Positions 49,939 to 62,760 of a stretch of 64,000 nucleotides of DNA are shown here, piece by piece (within the stretch, counting starts at the first letter, position 1; every line of letters starts with the position of its first letter). The translations under genes and the position numbers were made by a program. This DNA is from Sphagnum compactum (Eukaryota > Bryophyta > Sphagnopsida > Sphagnales): positions 7,998,001 to 8,062,000 of the forward strand of contig OZ234498.1 in the NCBI GenBank assembly GCA_965153455.1, given 5' to 3'. The notes under the pieces were generated by a model, which did no database searches, was not told where the DNA came from, and saw nothing but the letters and a program-made list of their open reading frames with translations.

Positions 49939-50769
49939 TGGTTAGAGGAGTCTATATTGGCATGTTTGAAATTGGTCTTGCAATTGTCGATGATGTACAC
50001 GAATATAGGTCATTAATATTTTGCCTTATTTGAAATGTAAGGAGAATTTAACAACACAATGATTTTTGCATCAAGATATTGTTGCAGCATTTGTGCTTAA
50101 CACATTATTGCTTGGAACCACGAAATCTCAAACATGTGGAAGGTGCAAGATCAATAATTCCCCACAAACGTATTAATTATCTTATACATGATCATGACCT
50201 TGTGGACATTATGAATTTTTTCTTTTGTGGGGTTAAATTTTAATATGATGTGTTGTTTCTTATCAAGGACACGTAATGAAATATATATGTGAAATTTCCA
50301 TAAATTGTGCCCCACTTAGCTTTGCATGTTGTGACATTGCATGCTACATAGGTGAGCGTTCATTTGCATTTACCATGTGTGCCATATTTTGCCATTTGCA
50401 AGTTGCAATCTCGAATTAGTCCATTAGATTAACCAAATCTAACCTTGCTACTAACTCCTTCGTTGTAATTAATGCAATGGTTTCATGGTACTCCTAGTTT
50501 GGTTACCATCAATTCTTCATGTTCATCTCACAAATGAAATCTATTGTTGGTTTATGAACAATGTTCTTCATTCTCCTCTATATATTGTCCCTTCTAGTAC
50601 CCATAAGTGTTTTGTTTGGCCTCTTCTTGAATTATGTGATCTATGGATTCATTTCCACAATAGTCATGCAAACACCTAATTTTCCATTTTTTATGCAAGT
50701 AGTTCATAAATCACATGTTGGTAAATGGAATTCAATTGTCAAATTATTTTTATTTTGAAATTTGACATG

Positions 50770-51015
50770 GACTTGTGCAAGAACCTTGGTTGGTGTTTTC
50801 CAAGAATGTTGTCAAACTCTATCATGAAGTTGTCAATGCCTTGTTACCAAAACATTTTGTGAAGCTATGTTATCATAGGTTGTTCGAAATTGTGAAGCTT
50901 TGTTGTTGAAGTTTCACCCAAAGTTTGTGAAACTTCATTACAAAGGTGTCACTTGAAGTTGTGAAACTTTATTACATAGGGGTCATTTGAAGTCATGTTG
51001 TGGAAGAATGAAGTT
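50770..51015. repeat. degenerate short tandem repeat
   Basis: Several diverged copies of 'gaagttgtgaaactttgtta' with spacers of about 20-40 bp. Confidence 0.5.
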
Positions 51016-52359
51016 GTGAAACTTTGTGGGACTTGTGCATGTGTCTGAACTCGATGGAATTTGGTGCGATCATGTGTGCAAATTGATGCAAGACATGATT
51101 TTTGAAATTTGTAACTTAACATACACTTAATTGGCCAATTTTTGGCCTACCAAATTAATAATGCATTTCTAGTGCTTTTGATGTCATTTCAATTTTTGAA
51201 CATTTGTTGTTATCTACTTCATATTGTAACAATGTTCTAACATCAACTGCCACATCAAATGCCATTTCATTTTTTGGTTGTGTCAATAACACAAAATGTC
51301 AATGATTATATCTTGTTAATTTTTTAACATCCACTTACCATGGCTTTAGCAATAAGTGCGAATGGACCATAAATCAAGATTCCAAAGTTTATAATCCTCA
51401 GACCAAGATTTGGTTGCCACATATGTCCTATTCGATATGTTATTAAAATTTCCAATTCTAATGTCAACCCCCAAATGTAAAGGCATGCCAAATTTGGTTT
51501 GTTTTTAAATGTATATTTAGTTTTCCCTAAGATTTGGGTGTTAACTATCATTTTCTACTAAGTTCTCACTCTTCTTTTAGAAGCCAATATGGAAGATAAA
51601 TATCGAAAAACCTTCAAACTTTAAACAACAAATGGGAATGACATGCACCTATCTTTAAAAAGAATATGCATACAAATGATGTTAACGGTTGGGATGCATC
51701 CTGTATGTTATGTTACATGTTAGATATTAAAAAATCATATAAGTTTCAAATGTGTTTATAATCCATCTACTATAGTACCCAAACAGATTCATCAACGAAT
51801 TGTCAAATAATTAATTAAATCTCAAATCTTGATTTCGGCAATTGGTTTTGAAAATTTGAAAATTTTGGCATTTAATGTTTATAAAAAATAATAAACATAA
51901 CTAAATGTGTTTAGACCGTCACATTATTAAATAAAAGGATTGACAAGTCTGAAATTCAAACTTGACAGTCGAATACTTCATAATTTAATTTTATAATAAT
52001 TATTAAAATTTGGCACAAATAATAAATAAAATTTCAAAAATTTGACAAAATATGAAATAATTTAATTTATGTCGAAACCATTCATGCATTATGATATGAT
52101 AATTATGCATGGTTCATATTTTAAATTTGACAACACTAATGTAAATTGTAAACTTGGAAACTCTATTAAAATACCTATTAAAGTTATCATAGTACCTGAT
52201 TAAAAATTTGCAAGATATCCATTGTCAAGTTTGAACTTTAGACCTAAAACTTCAAGATTTTAAAATTTAAACAATTTAGATTGACTAGATTGACCCATAA
52301 ACTTTAAAACAATGTTCTTAAATTATTATTTATAACTATTGTTTTTGTTGAAAATTTTA
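51016..52359. other. AT-rich intergenic sequence
   Basis: No gene recognised. The frame 51324-51551 minus has no motif. Confidence 0.5.
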
Positions 52360-53765
52360 GGTGGTTAACTGGGGGTAGGCCTATTTTGCTTAGTTACTTA
52401 TGGGCTACCTACCTACCCATGGGATACCTGGGGGTTACTTACTTCCTTACCCATAGGCCACCTACCTACCCAACCGCCCATGGGCTATTTAGAGGTTACC
52501 TACAAAATTATTTAGGGGCTACCCAATGTTATTTAGGGGTGGTTTGGGGACTTTTTTTTTATGTTAAATGATACCTTGAGGTTACTTATGGGGTTAAATA
52601 GGGGGCTATTGAAGAGTGACCTTGGGAATGATTTGAGGTTTTTTAGGGTGCTATTTAGGGTCTACCTAGGGGGCTATATTAGGGGGTTGTTTTGGGTTAG
52701 GGGTAATTATTTAGTGACTTCCTAAATTAGTGGATATTTAGGGAAATACTTATGAAGTTACAAAGGGGATATTTATGGGGTTGCCTAAGGACTACCTAGG
52801 GGACTATTTAAGGGTTACCTAGAACACTATTTAAGAGACTACCTAGGGATTTATTAAGATAGAGGATACTTTAAAAACTACTTATGAAGTTACATAAAGG
52901 GTTATTTAAGGGTTGTATAGAAGCTTATTTAGGAAAATACTTAGGGACTATCTATGTGCCTTCCTTGGTTAGGGAATACTTAGGGACTATTCAAGGATTT
53001 CATAGTGTCTATTTATGAACTTCCTAAGTTGGGGGATACTTAAGGACTACTTAAAAAGTTACATAAGGTGTACATAGAAATTATGAATCAGAGCTAAAGC
53101 AGCCCCCTATGTAGGTTCTATGTAATCTTCTTTTCACTATGAGTTAACCTCAAATAACCCCTACTAACCCCTAGGTATCCTTCTTAACTTAAAAAAATCC
53201 CTAGCTAACCCCACAAAAGTAGGTTATATGTAACCTCCTCATTAACTTTTAGGTATTCCATAACCTAGGTAAACCCCTAGGTGTCTCTCTAGATAATCCC
53301 CTATAAAAATCCTAGGTAGTCCTTAATAATCCTTAGGTATCCCATAACCTAAGTAAGTCCCTAGGTGTCACCTTAATAACCATTAAGTCATATGTAACCC
53401 CTTATGTAAGAATTTGATACCCCTACATAGTCCCCTACGTAAGTTTTTTTAATGTAATCCCTTAAATAGCCCTTAGGTATCCCATATCTAGGTAGATCTT
53501 GAGGTGTTTCTTTGAATTTCTCAGGTAGGCCTTAGATAGCTTTTTAAGTAAACTTTAGGAATCTCATAACCTAGATAGTTCCTAAGGTGTTTCCTTAGAT
53601 AATCCCTATGTAACCCCTAAATATCCCCCGACTTAAAAAATCGTAATTAAATAATCCTTTTTAAGTCTCCTAAATCCTCCTTATGTAACTTCTTTACCTT
53701 ATCCCACAACATAAGTAAGCTCTTGGGTAGACATCCAATAACATAACTAAGTCCCCTCTACACAC
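52360..53765. repeat. large imperfect inverted repeat made of a minisatellite
   Basis: From 52360 to about 53080 the plus strand carries irregular copies of GGGGCTATTTAGGGGTTACC / 'taggggactacttatgg'. From about 53095 to 53765 it carries the complement (GGTAACCCCTAAATAGCCC-like, 'cctaggtatcccataacct'). The switch point is near 53090. The two arms form a potential hairpin of roughly 650-700 bp per arm with many mismatches. Confidence 0.8.
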
Positions 53766-53996
53766 AACCAAAACACAAGAGATAGAAGGAAACTCAAATC
53801 ATCTTGAGTTAAGAACAAATTTTGAGTTTGAGTCTTTGATACCCTCTAAATATGAAAAGAAGAAATGAAACAAATAATTTTCTTGAGCTTGACATGGGGG
53901 TAACACCCAAGGAGGAGTGGAGCATTCCCAATTCCTTTACATAAGACCATGGGTGGATGCTTATTATTTTGAGACACTTTAATAAAGTGATGAAGA

Positions 53997-54024
53997 CCCC
54001 CCCCCCCCCCCCCCCCCCCCCCCC
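53997..54024. repeat. 28-base poly-C run
   Basis: Uninterrupted C from 53997 to 54024. Its length may be inaccurate because such runs are hard to sequence. Confidence 0.9.
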
Positions 54025-54503
54025 AAGAGCAAAAATTACAAAAGGAATTATAATAAAATAAATAGGCTTTTTTCAGCGACCTAGCCTCTAGGTACAAACT
54101 ACTACAAACCATGGGGACAGCAAACTTTTGTTGTTATATTGCAAAAACATAAAGGCCCAAAGCACTAGGCCCTTAACACTTTAAGGAGTCAATACATGGC
54201 CTCCAAGGAGATGACTTTCAGAACTTGAAGGACTACTAAAAGTGAGGTTTTGGGGAGCTCTTAAATTTGGTGGTAAAAGTCCTAGAGGGGGAAGCATTCC
54301 CCAAAATAAGGGGCCGACAACAAGGTGGTAAGATACCTCCCACTCTTAAGGATTGTAGGTGTAAGATCTCACCTATTTTCTAGGAGGGTTATTCATAGGT
54401 ATGAGGTAGGACTCTATGGTTTGGGATTTCACCCTATGGTTACATAGGTAGTTTACTAGTAACCTAGGTAAGGCGCGAGTGAGAAGGAAGAGGGTTTACA
54501 AGA

Positions 54504-54700
54504 TTAAGTGAAAATCTAGGTGGCATCTTAGGTGGCACCCAGTGTTGTTAAATGGGCGATTATTTAATATTAAGTGAATATTAAAATTAACATAAATGGG
54601 TCATATTTGTGATAAATAGGTTTAGGTTCTAAATGACTAGCTTGATGTTAGGGGAACTTAATATTAGAGTCCTTAACACCAAGTGTGAATGCACCTTTTG
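54504..54700. repeat. direct repeat pair, copy 1
   Basis: Matches 55370-55560 in the same orientation: GAAAATCTAGGTGGCATC, TTAAATGGGCGAT, TTAGAGTCCTTAACACCAAG. Confidence 0.8.
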
Positions 54701-55369
54701 GAGAGTATTAATTAGGTATAGTAGAGTTATAGTTAGGTCTTCAGCTGTCACCTACAAATTGGTTCTCAGTTCAAATTGTATCCCAAAAGATCTTGGCTCT
54801 GGTCAGAGCAATAAAAGACCAAATTTCAAATGTTAGACTAATAAAACTTGAAGTCTGGTGGCATCACCACTTTCTCTCTCTCTTGTTAGGGAAGAAGCAA
54901 TGGACAACTTTTGAACAGTAACAAAAATGGCAAGATGGATCTTTTTTGTCTTCATCCCAAAGAAAGAAAAGCCATTTTGCATTCAAATCATGAGGAGGCA
55001 AACAAACACCCCCAATATGAGCTTTTTAATAATAGTAGGTATCTGGTCATTTGGATCTTTGCTGTTTATTGAGTTGTGGCTTGTTGGTTGCTTCAAGTCA
55101 ATTAATTAATCTTTCTTTCTTTCCACATCCCTTTAATGTGCTCCTAAAAATTGAAGTTCAGCAAAGTTCACAATGCACATAGCCTACTTGATATTAGCCT
55201 TTCTTTTCAAAGGCATTTGCTTGCTTAGCATGGGTGTCCACCCCAATTTTACAAATTGTGAAAGAGCACATCTGGAACAAGTTTTGTTTTATAACATAAA
55301 TTGTATGTTTATTATACGGGTTGTTTGTCTAACTATTTGTGGTGCATTCACACTTGATGTTAAATCCAT

Positions 55370-55560
55370 GTTAAATGAAAATCTAGGTGTCATCCTAGGT
55401 GGCACTCAATGTTAAATGGGCGATACCTTAATGTTAGGTGAATGTTAGTTTAACATAAAATCTTCACGAATAAGTAAAGTTTAAATCTTAAATGATTAGT
55501 ATGGCATTTAAGGGACTCAACACTAGAGTCCCTAACACCAAGTGGTGAAATGGACCTTTA
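55370..55560. repeat. direct repeat pair, copy 2
   Basis: Second copy of 54504-54700, 860 bp away. A TGGTCAGAGC sequence at 54800-54809, resembling a tRNA-Met primer site with 2 bp missing, lies between the copies. An LTR pair of a very small retroelement is therefore possible but unproven. Confidence 0.75.
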
Positions 55561-57440
55561 TAATAACAAATTGGCAAGGGGACTCAATAGGAGGTGGGTC
55601 CACAAGTGGGAAGTTTGGATATACCCTAAACCCAATTTGGTTGCCTCATATTTGAAATGTGATGAAGGGATGGGAGAGGCCTACTGATGCCCCCGTCAGG
55701 CCCCTATGATACAATCAAAGCTATGAACCCAAATAATGACATGAAAGGAGCTTTGAGATCAAAAGAAAACCTATTTTTGGAAGCAATGAAAGGAACAAGT
55801 TTCACAATAGATAGGTACTACTTATTTGCTTGCTGATTTACTTTCACAAAATTAAGAATGTTGTTGCAAACATCGTAAGAAATGTGGGTTTAGGGTCTAG
55901 GGTTTAAACCCCAATCCAAACTTGTGATTTTGGGGGTAAGAGGGAGGCGGGGTTACTCAGAAATTTTGGGAACATTTATGAATCAAGTTTGGCATTTTTC
56001 TGAAAATGTATTTCTTAGAAAATGTTTTGGGGAGAGCCTTGGACAAATATCTTTGGGAACAAACTCAAATCAAACCCCCAATTACACATTTTGAACCCGT
56101 GTTAGCGAGTTCCTCCGTTTGCAATGTTAAAGGTAAGTGTTCAAGTTCTTGTGACTTGGACTTGAGTTGGCACCCTATTTGCTCCGAGTCAGCATAATAA
56201 AAATCAAACCATGGAACTAACCTTTTTCTTTTTTTCTTTTCTTTGGGGGCTAAATTCTAAACCCAAAGTTGTATTGTGAAAAAGCAACTCTTGAATGCAA
56301 GTTCAATTTATTTTTTTAAAGTAGGCAAGTTAAACTTTTCTGAAAATTTGGCATGTAGATTGAAATTTATAAATAAGTTTCAATTAGTTGTAAACTTTTG
56401 TACCCACACAAACCATCGTTAGCTTTAATTTGTCATTGAAACTTTACACTTGTACAATCTTTAGCATTGAGGAAGAGTGTGTGTAGTGTAAAACATGAAA
56501 TCAAACCCAAGTTTTGAACCAGGCTCCCGAGTTCTTGAATTTGAAAAAAAAATTGTGCCAATATCGAAATCACAAGGCCCAAAAATTTGCACAACCAAAC
56601 TCAAACCAAACCCCACAACCTCGAATCCAAAAAACAAATTTGTACTGGAGATTCTCGTCAAAAAGAAGCCCACTTTCAACCTATGAGGTGTTGTTTACAG
56701 GTGCAAGCCATACTCTTAACTTTGCCAACAAGCTTTCCAAATCAAACAAGGGGTGCATCACACCCCGTAGCTTTGCCATTTACATTAAAAATGTATCTTA
56801 AGGTAAAAGAAGAATTATGGAAACTCAAATATTTCACCACACAAAAATATAATCTTTTAAAAAAATCCTCTAAAAGAAACCAAAATCCTTCAAGATATTG
56901 TTTTAGTGTGTGTAAGGTTTAGGGTTTGTGTGTAAACCCTTTTCACTTCCCACAATGACAATTGGGACAACTCTTTACATGTCGTAACAACTTTGGTTTG
57001 GCTGAAAATTGCAATGTAACTCGGAACCTCACCCCTTCATTCCATCTTGATTGTTAGGTGGGAGGAAGGCTCCATGTGGTTAGGGCATGACTCCTTTGAC
57101 CTTAGGCTTTGTCCTCAGCTCCTAAGGTGTAATGCCCTAATAGTGGGGCCTTTCCCCTTATACAAAAAGACCTTCCAGATTTTCTATAGTGTAACTATGT
57201 TACCTGGTGTAGTTTTTCCTTCCCCATCACATGGGCACTTGAGGTGGGTTTTGTGCTTTCCATTAAATTCTCACTCTTTTGGCTATACTATGTCTTTTTG
57301 GGTTCACACACTTCTCTTGCAACCATGGAAAGAAATATAGTGTTGGTTTGTCTTTACAAATAGTAAAACCTTTGGCCATGAGCTTTAATGAAGTTAGTCT
57401 TGAACTCAATTTATCTTGGGCATGCCCTTATTTCAACTTG
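55561..57440. other. intergenic sequence, nothing firm
   Basis: Several overlapping chance frames (56461-56922, 57047-57500) without motifs. No gene is called. Confidence 0.4.
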
Positions 57441-57798
57441 GGCTCCACGTTGCTATGCACTATCAATGATAAATTTCTTTCTTATTATGTTCCCATATGA
57501 TTATCAATAATTCATCATTATTTAAGTCAATGTCAAATTTAATTTTAGTTAATATAAATATCATGGACTTGAGAAATCACATGTTAATTTGCCTTTTCAT
57601 ATTTATGTTGGAAGGTAAGGAAAAGGGTGAAATAGTTAGAAGGATAAGAGATAGTTAGACTTGAAAATGAGGTAGTTATATTTAAAATTGTCCAAGGACA
57701 ACCATATGAAGGATTATGCAAAATCAATAAGGAGCTTACAAAAAATTATAAAAAACCACCCATATACCAGTTTTTCAAAATTCCAATGATGAGAATTT
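57441..57798. repeat. dispersed repeat, copy 2
   Basis: Partner of 46421-46840, about 11 kb away in the same orientation, with several small deletions. Confidence 0.85.
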
Positions 57799-58931
57799 GA
57801 GCTGCCTTGAGCTTTACCTACCATGTAAAGACCAATGTTGGGTGGTTATTGCAATAAAAAATAAACCCCTAAAGTTATATACATGGATATATATTCATTT
57901 ACTTGTCAAAGGTGAAAACTCAATAAAATCCATGAGATAACGAACTGTTAGGGGTGTAAGGTCAAAAGAATTCATGCACAAAAAAATCACTGACTTATAA
58001 AGTTCAGAGGATTTTGTGGGCTCATGCTCAACTTGCTAGGAAGAATGATTAGTTTTTTAGTGCACAAATGGAATAGGGATGAATATGCAAATGTTGGTGC
58101 ACAACCTTTTTTTTTGTTTTACTATGGATTTAATGGTTGAATTTTGAATGCATTGAACTATTGTTGTGACAACAACATTATTTTAGTAGTTTGTGTGAAT
58201 GTGAGATGAGGTTTCAAGTTTAAAGTTTGAGTTTTCTATGTGTCTTGTCTTCTTGATCTTCTGCTCCTCTCTTTGCAAGTGGTTGGTCACTATGAACTGC
58301 AAGTTGTTGCCTGTTGTTGTTTGGTGTTAGTTATTTTGTTTAATGTTTAATGGTCATATGTAATTTATTATTTACAAAGCTTAAAGTTGAAGCTTTGATT
58401 TCCATTGATATGGATTTTGCTGACGGTGCATGCAACTAATTGATTCTTGTGGCATGTTGCATGAAGTTTTTGAAAATGTCAAGAGTGACAATATTTCAAC
58501 TGGTGTCCAACCAAACTTGACAATAGATATTGGTACACTATAAAAGGTCACATTTAGAGCATTGATTTCATCACATGGAAATGGCAAGGAACAACCTATT
58601 ACATTTCTTATTATAGTTCAACTTTTGCTTGATCTATAGGAGTAAAATAAGTTTTGAAAACCCTACAATTGTAATTCCATCACCTAGGTTTTCTTTTGTG
58701 GGAATGATGAAAAACTTGTTTATGATTTCAATCGTTAGCTCATGTGATGCATTGTGTGCCACCACAAACAATTCCTTTAAAATCTTTGCTTAACAATCAA
58801 GGTGTTGAAAGAGGTGTGTTACATATTTAAATAACAGTAGCATCACATCCATGAATAAACATGTAAATGATGAGCATGTTAATCTTGTTTAGAAACTAGT
58901 TGAAAAAGTTTCTAACAATGTAAAAGGTTCA

Positions 58932-59140
58932 TCAAGTCCATGTTCTTAAAAAAAATGGCCTACACATAGCCCAAGCATCATATTCAATTTCTTTGGGTCC
59001 ATAAATCCTTTCAAGAAAGATCGTGAATAGCATGTCTTCAGTCAAGATTTGGCCTTCTTCATTATTGAGACACACATGGTCAATTATGAGAGCTTGGGGT
59101 TGGAGGAGGCATTCCAAGGTACATGTTTTGGGCATGTCGT
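58932..59140 (-). pseudogene. open frame fragment, family unknown
   Basis: The minus-strand frame includes PQALIIDHVCLNNEEGQILT and LERIYGPKEIEYDAWAM. It is charged and balanced, unlike nearby AT-rich chance frames. No recognised family; likely a decayed coding relic. Confidence 0.35.
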
Positions 59141-59352
59141 GTCAAAAGCATGTCAATATGGATTAGAAAATGACAAGGTGTATATTACCTTTTATATGGA
59201 GTGTTAATCAAACATGTTTGAAACTTTTGCAAATGTACTTAATCGAAGAAATTAAGAAAAAAACATTGAGAGTGAAACAAAACATGTATTTATGTGGGTT
59301 TACAAAATTGTCCACTCCCATCAAGACCAAGTTTATGATTTTGCCCATTTAT

Positions 59353-59512
59353 TTTCACTACAACAAAAGGTGTCCTTGTACGCTAAGTGATTTCATTGGA
59401 TTTTGAGTGAATTCACTAGTTGTAGTGAACAGGGACTAGTGAAGAAGTAGTGAATTCATTGGTCTAGTGAAAATGGACTAGTGAACTGCACCCACATTTC
59501 GTAGTAATGTTT
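59353..59512. mobile_element. short CACTA-type MITE, 154 bp, same family as 47.7 kb
   Basis: The element is 59356-59509. It starts CACTACAACAAAAGGTGTCC and ends (reverse complement) CATTACTACGAAATGTGGG. TTT flanks both sides. Compared with the copy at 47733-47914 it is in the opposite orientation and lacks about 28 bp of internal sequence. Confidence 0.85.
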
Positions 59513-60127
59513 TCTCATGATTTTCCATGAAAAATTTGTTGCTTGTGTTTAAAGGTTGTGTTTTGCATAGTTTAATTCCAAGTTTTTATGTTTGTGATTT
59601 TTTTTTTATGCCTCTCTTTAATGATTTGTACGTATATAAAAAAGGCTTCAATTGGACAAGAAAGGCATAAGGGAAAAACCACAAGCATAATTTGGATGAT
59701 TTGTGAAGTGTGAAAGTTAATGGTATCACATTTGACAAAAAAAAAAAATTTCTTTTTTTAAATGATTTGTATGATTAGAAGACAAAAATTTGGATGTAAT
59801 CCTCTCTACCCCCATCCTTGATGACTTGTACAATTTCAAAAAACATAAGGCATGTGTTCCTTTTTGCCCCTTCCTTGATAATTTGAATGTATTTAAAGGA
59901 GTTTAGAAAAAATGTATCCTTGCAAGTTTGCAAATAAAAGTTGTAGTGCTTCAAGATGCATTATTGTATCAACTTTGGTAATTGTGTTATGCAATAGTTG
60001 CGAAATAGGGCTTCATGTTATTGATTGGGTTTTACCACCATTAACATGGCAAATTGTGCAAATTATTGGGGATAACCTTTTTCCTATTGTTTAAGCATGT
60101 GCTTTAAAACAAGCTTGCAAACATTGA

Positions 60128-60307
60128 GTATTTAGTGATGTTTTAGATGCAACAATTACAATGTTTTTTGAAGTTTTGAAGAAATATCGAAAGAACATCA
60201 TGGGTGATGACATGGTTGATGGGTATGATGTAGAGTTGGTAGAGCTAGGTGTTTTTGGACCTTGTTTTGTCCTTCATGTGAAGTTTTCAGCCCAAGAATG
60301 CTCATAA
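60128..60307 (+). pseudogene. open frame fragment, family unknown
   Basis: A plus frame bounded by stops includes VLDATITMFFEVLKKYRKN and MGDDMVDGYDVELVELGVFG. The composition is protein-like within AT-rich DNA. It may belong to the same decayed gene or mobile element as other relics in 58.4-61 kb, but no family is recognised. Confidence 0.35.
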
Positions 60308-62255
60308 CATGTCGTGCCTTATGCTTGATTGTATAACTCATCTATCTTCATTCATTGGCCTTTAAGACGGCATTGGGCCTATGGATGATTATAATCCAAT
60401 TAGATCATTAATTCCATTGTTGATCAAGTGTTATGAACACTCGCATTCACTAACTTTTGTCACTTTTGTTGATTCACAATTTAGTCATATGGATAGGTTA
60501 AACATTTTCAAGATGGCAAGTTCTAGTAATGAATCAATAAAAGAATGTGTCATTTGAAAATTATTACAAATCAAAAGGTTTTTGCTTAATCTAAAAGACA
60601 TAAATTGCTTTCTAGATTAGTGGAGGAACCATGAAGCTATGTTCTTTATAATGGGTCTACTTGAACAACAAATTTTGGGAATTGTTGGATTGCAAATTGA
60701 GATAAAATGCATTTTCTCCCTCATTGGTGTATTGACCAATTTGCATAGATGCATATTACAAATTAACAATCTTGAATGACTGATCTTTGTTCACAAAAAA
60801 TGGTATAATGATTTTAAATATGGTTGTAATGTTTTGAAGAACATGATGGAGGTGGTTTAGCTTTAAACATATTTGGTAGAAAATTTGGAAGAAATGTTCA
60901 CATGCACTTTTGAACATGAGGAATGTCTCACATACATGATCAATAAAAGACCTATTTTGGTTATTGATCTCCAATCAACTTGTATATTACAAGTATTTCT
61001 TTTTGCATGAATTGATTTTGCCGTTAGAGTTGTTTTACAAATTGCAGGGATGTTGTGGTACATCATAATCCTTCTTGAGTGTAGTTACATTTGTTTATGC
61101 ATGGTCTAACTATAACGTTGTGAGTCGAAATTAAACAAGTGATACACTTGTCAGGTTCATGTTTTTCATTTTTGTTTACTAACCATTTGAACTGAATGAG
61201 CGGGAAAAGAAAAGGAAGAAAGAGTTATGTGGTTTTGCATATAGTTTGAACCATAGTTATCATGGGATTTCTTTTTTCAATGATGTGTGTGGGCATAACA
61301 TATAGTTTGTGTGTTGTGTGATTATTAATCTACAATACTAAATTGATTTTTTGGTTGCATTATTTTTACAAATGTACAACAAATTTTTATAAAGAAAGTG
61401 GTTGCTCGTGGAAGTGATGATGACTTCAAAGCATAACCAAGGTTCTTGTGAGGAGTGTACACATTCACAATTTAAGAAATATCCTAGAAAAGTTGAATAA
61501 CAAATGACCTTGTAGGTCTATTGTGAAAATCAATTTGTTGGGATGTCAAATGTTGTTTTTGGAATCCAATGAACATGCGATATTAACGTTTTTCAATTAT
61601 GTCAATTGTTTTGAATCTTCTAATGGTTCTAGGTGTTTGTAATTGGAAGGCAATAGTTGTTAGATTTTATAAAAATGGCACCAAGTTATTGGAATGTAAA
61701 AGTTTGAAATTTGGAACAGTAATATCAAATGGGTTCTTTTGTATTTAGCATTATAGTTTCAATTTGGGAGTGTGCATTAGAGATTTGCAATTTGAAAGTT
61801 TTAGATAGAAGTGAATAGATAGAGGTGAATTTGTTTAATCATTTTTTTAAAAAATCACATTTGTGTACATGTGGATTAATACACGAACATGAATTATTAT
61901 CATATCACTACGATCAAACATTTGTCCCAATAAGTGGAAATATGGTTTATAATTTTGAATTTCGTCTTGTACATTGAACATGTAATTATAATTTGTGTAG
62001 GAAAGTCAATTTCTTGAATGCATGAACTACTAAATAGAAATAAGAATAATGAACATTCAATGGATATCAACCCGTGGATATCAACTTGGGTATATATATA
62101 TATATATACACCCACTTTCACACTTATTGGTTAATCTTTGGTTTCACCTTGGTAACCAATTCTGTAGGAAAATAGGTCTCGTATTATAGGTAGATAGGTA
62201 GGAAAATAGGTAACTACTACTAGGTAAGGAGATGGTTTATACATAGGTAAAAGCT
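60308..62255. other. AT-rich intergenic sequence
   Basis: No gene recognised. Contains an AT microsatellite (62091-62107) and TAGG-rich tracts from 62189. Confidence 0.5.
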
Positions 62256-62333
62256 GTTTTTACTACCTACCTACTAACAACCAACCTAATCCTGGGTTGT
62301 TAGTTAGTAGGTAGGTAGGTAGGTAGTAAAAAA
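62256..62333. repeat. long hairpin built from CTAC/GTAG repeats
   Basis: The left arm is TTTTTACTACCTACCTACTA then ACAACCAACC. The right arm is GGGTTGTTAGTTAGTAGG then TAGGTAGGTAGGTAGTAAAAA. The loop is about 7 nt, and one arm has a small bulge from an extra TAGG unit. Confidence 0.8.
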
Positions 62334-62760
62334 TTAGCAACTGAGCCAACCACCATGGTTAGCTAGGTAACTAACTGGAACCCAACAGAAAACTCTAACC
62401 ACACTGGAGTGTTATAAAAGTGCTTCTTCTCTTTTGGCACACCTCTAAAGGTTTTTGAAAAATGTAGGGTGGATATCCGGCGGATACCCACTAAGTACCC
62501 ACATGGGGGGCATTTTGGGATTCAGAATAATAATGCCTCTTGAGTTTTTTTACACTCTAAATAGCTACACTAGAAAATAATAATAATAATTTATATATAT
62601 ATATATATCAAGAAAAGAAAATTTAAATTAATTAATTTAAAAAAACACCAAAACAAACTTGGAACACTTTTTAAAAAGGTGTGTAAACATAAAGGGTATA
62701 TGTACACAGAAAAATACAGTATAATGTACACAGTATAATGTACGGTGGCGATATACAAGG

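Noticed and set aside
53997-54024. 28-C run as a biological signal
   Set aside because: More likely a simple homopolymer with uncertain length. No related structure beyond a short C run at 25975-25985.
54740-54815. tRNA-like T-arm (ggttctcagttcaaat) suggesting a tRNA or SINE
   Set aside because: No acceptor, D-arm or anticodon stem could be folded around it.
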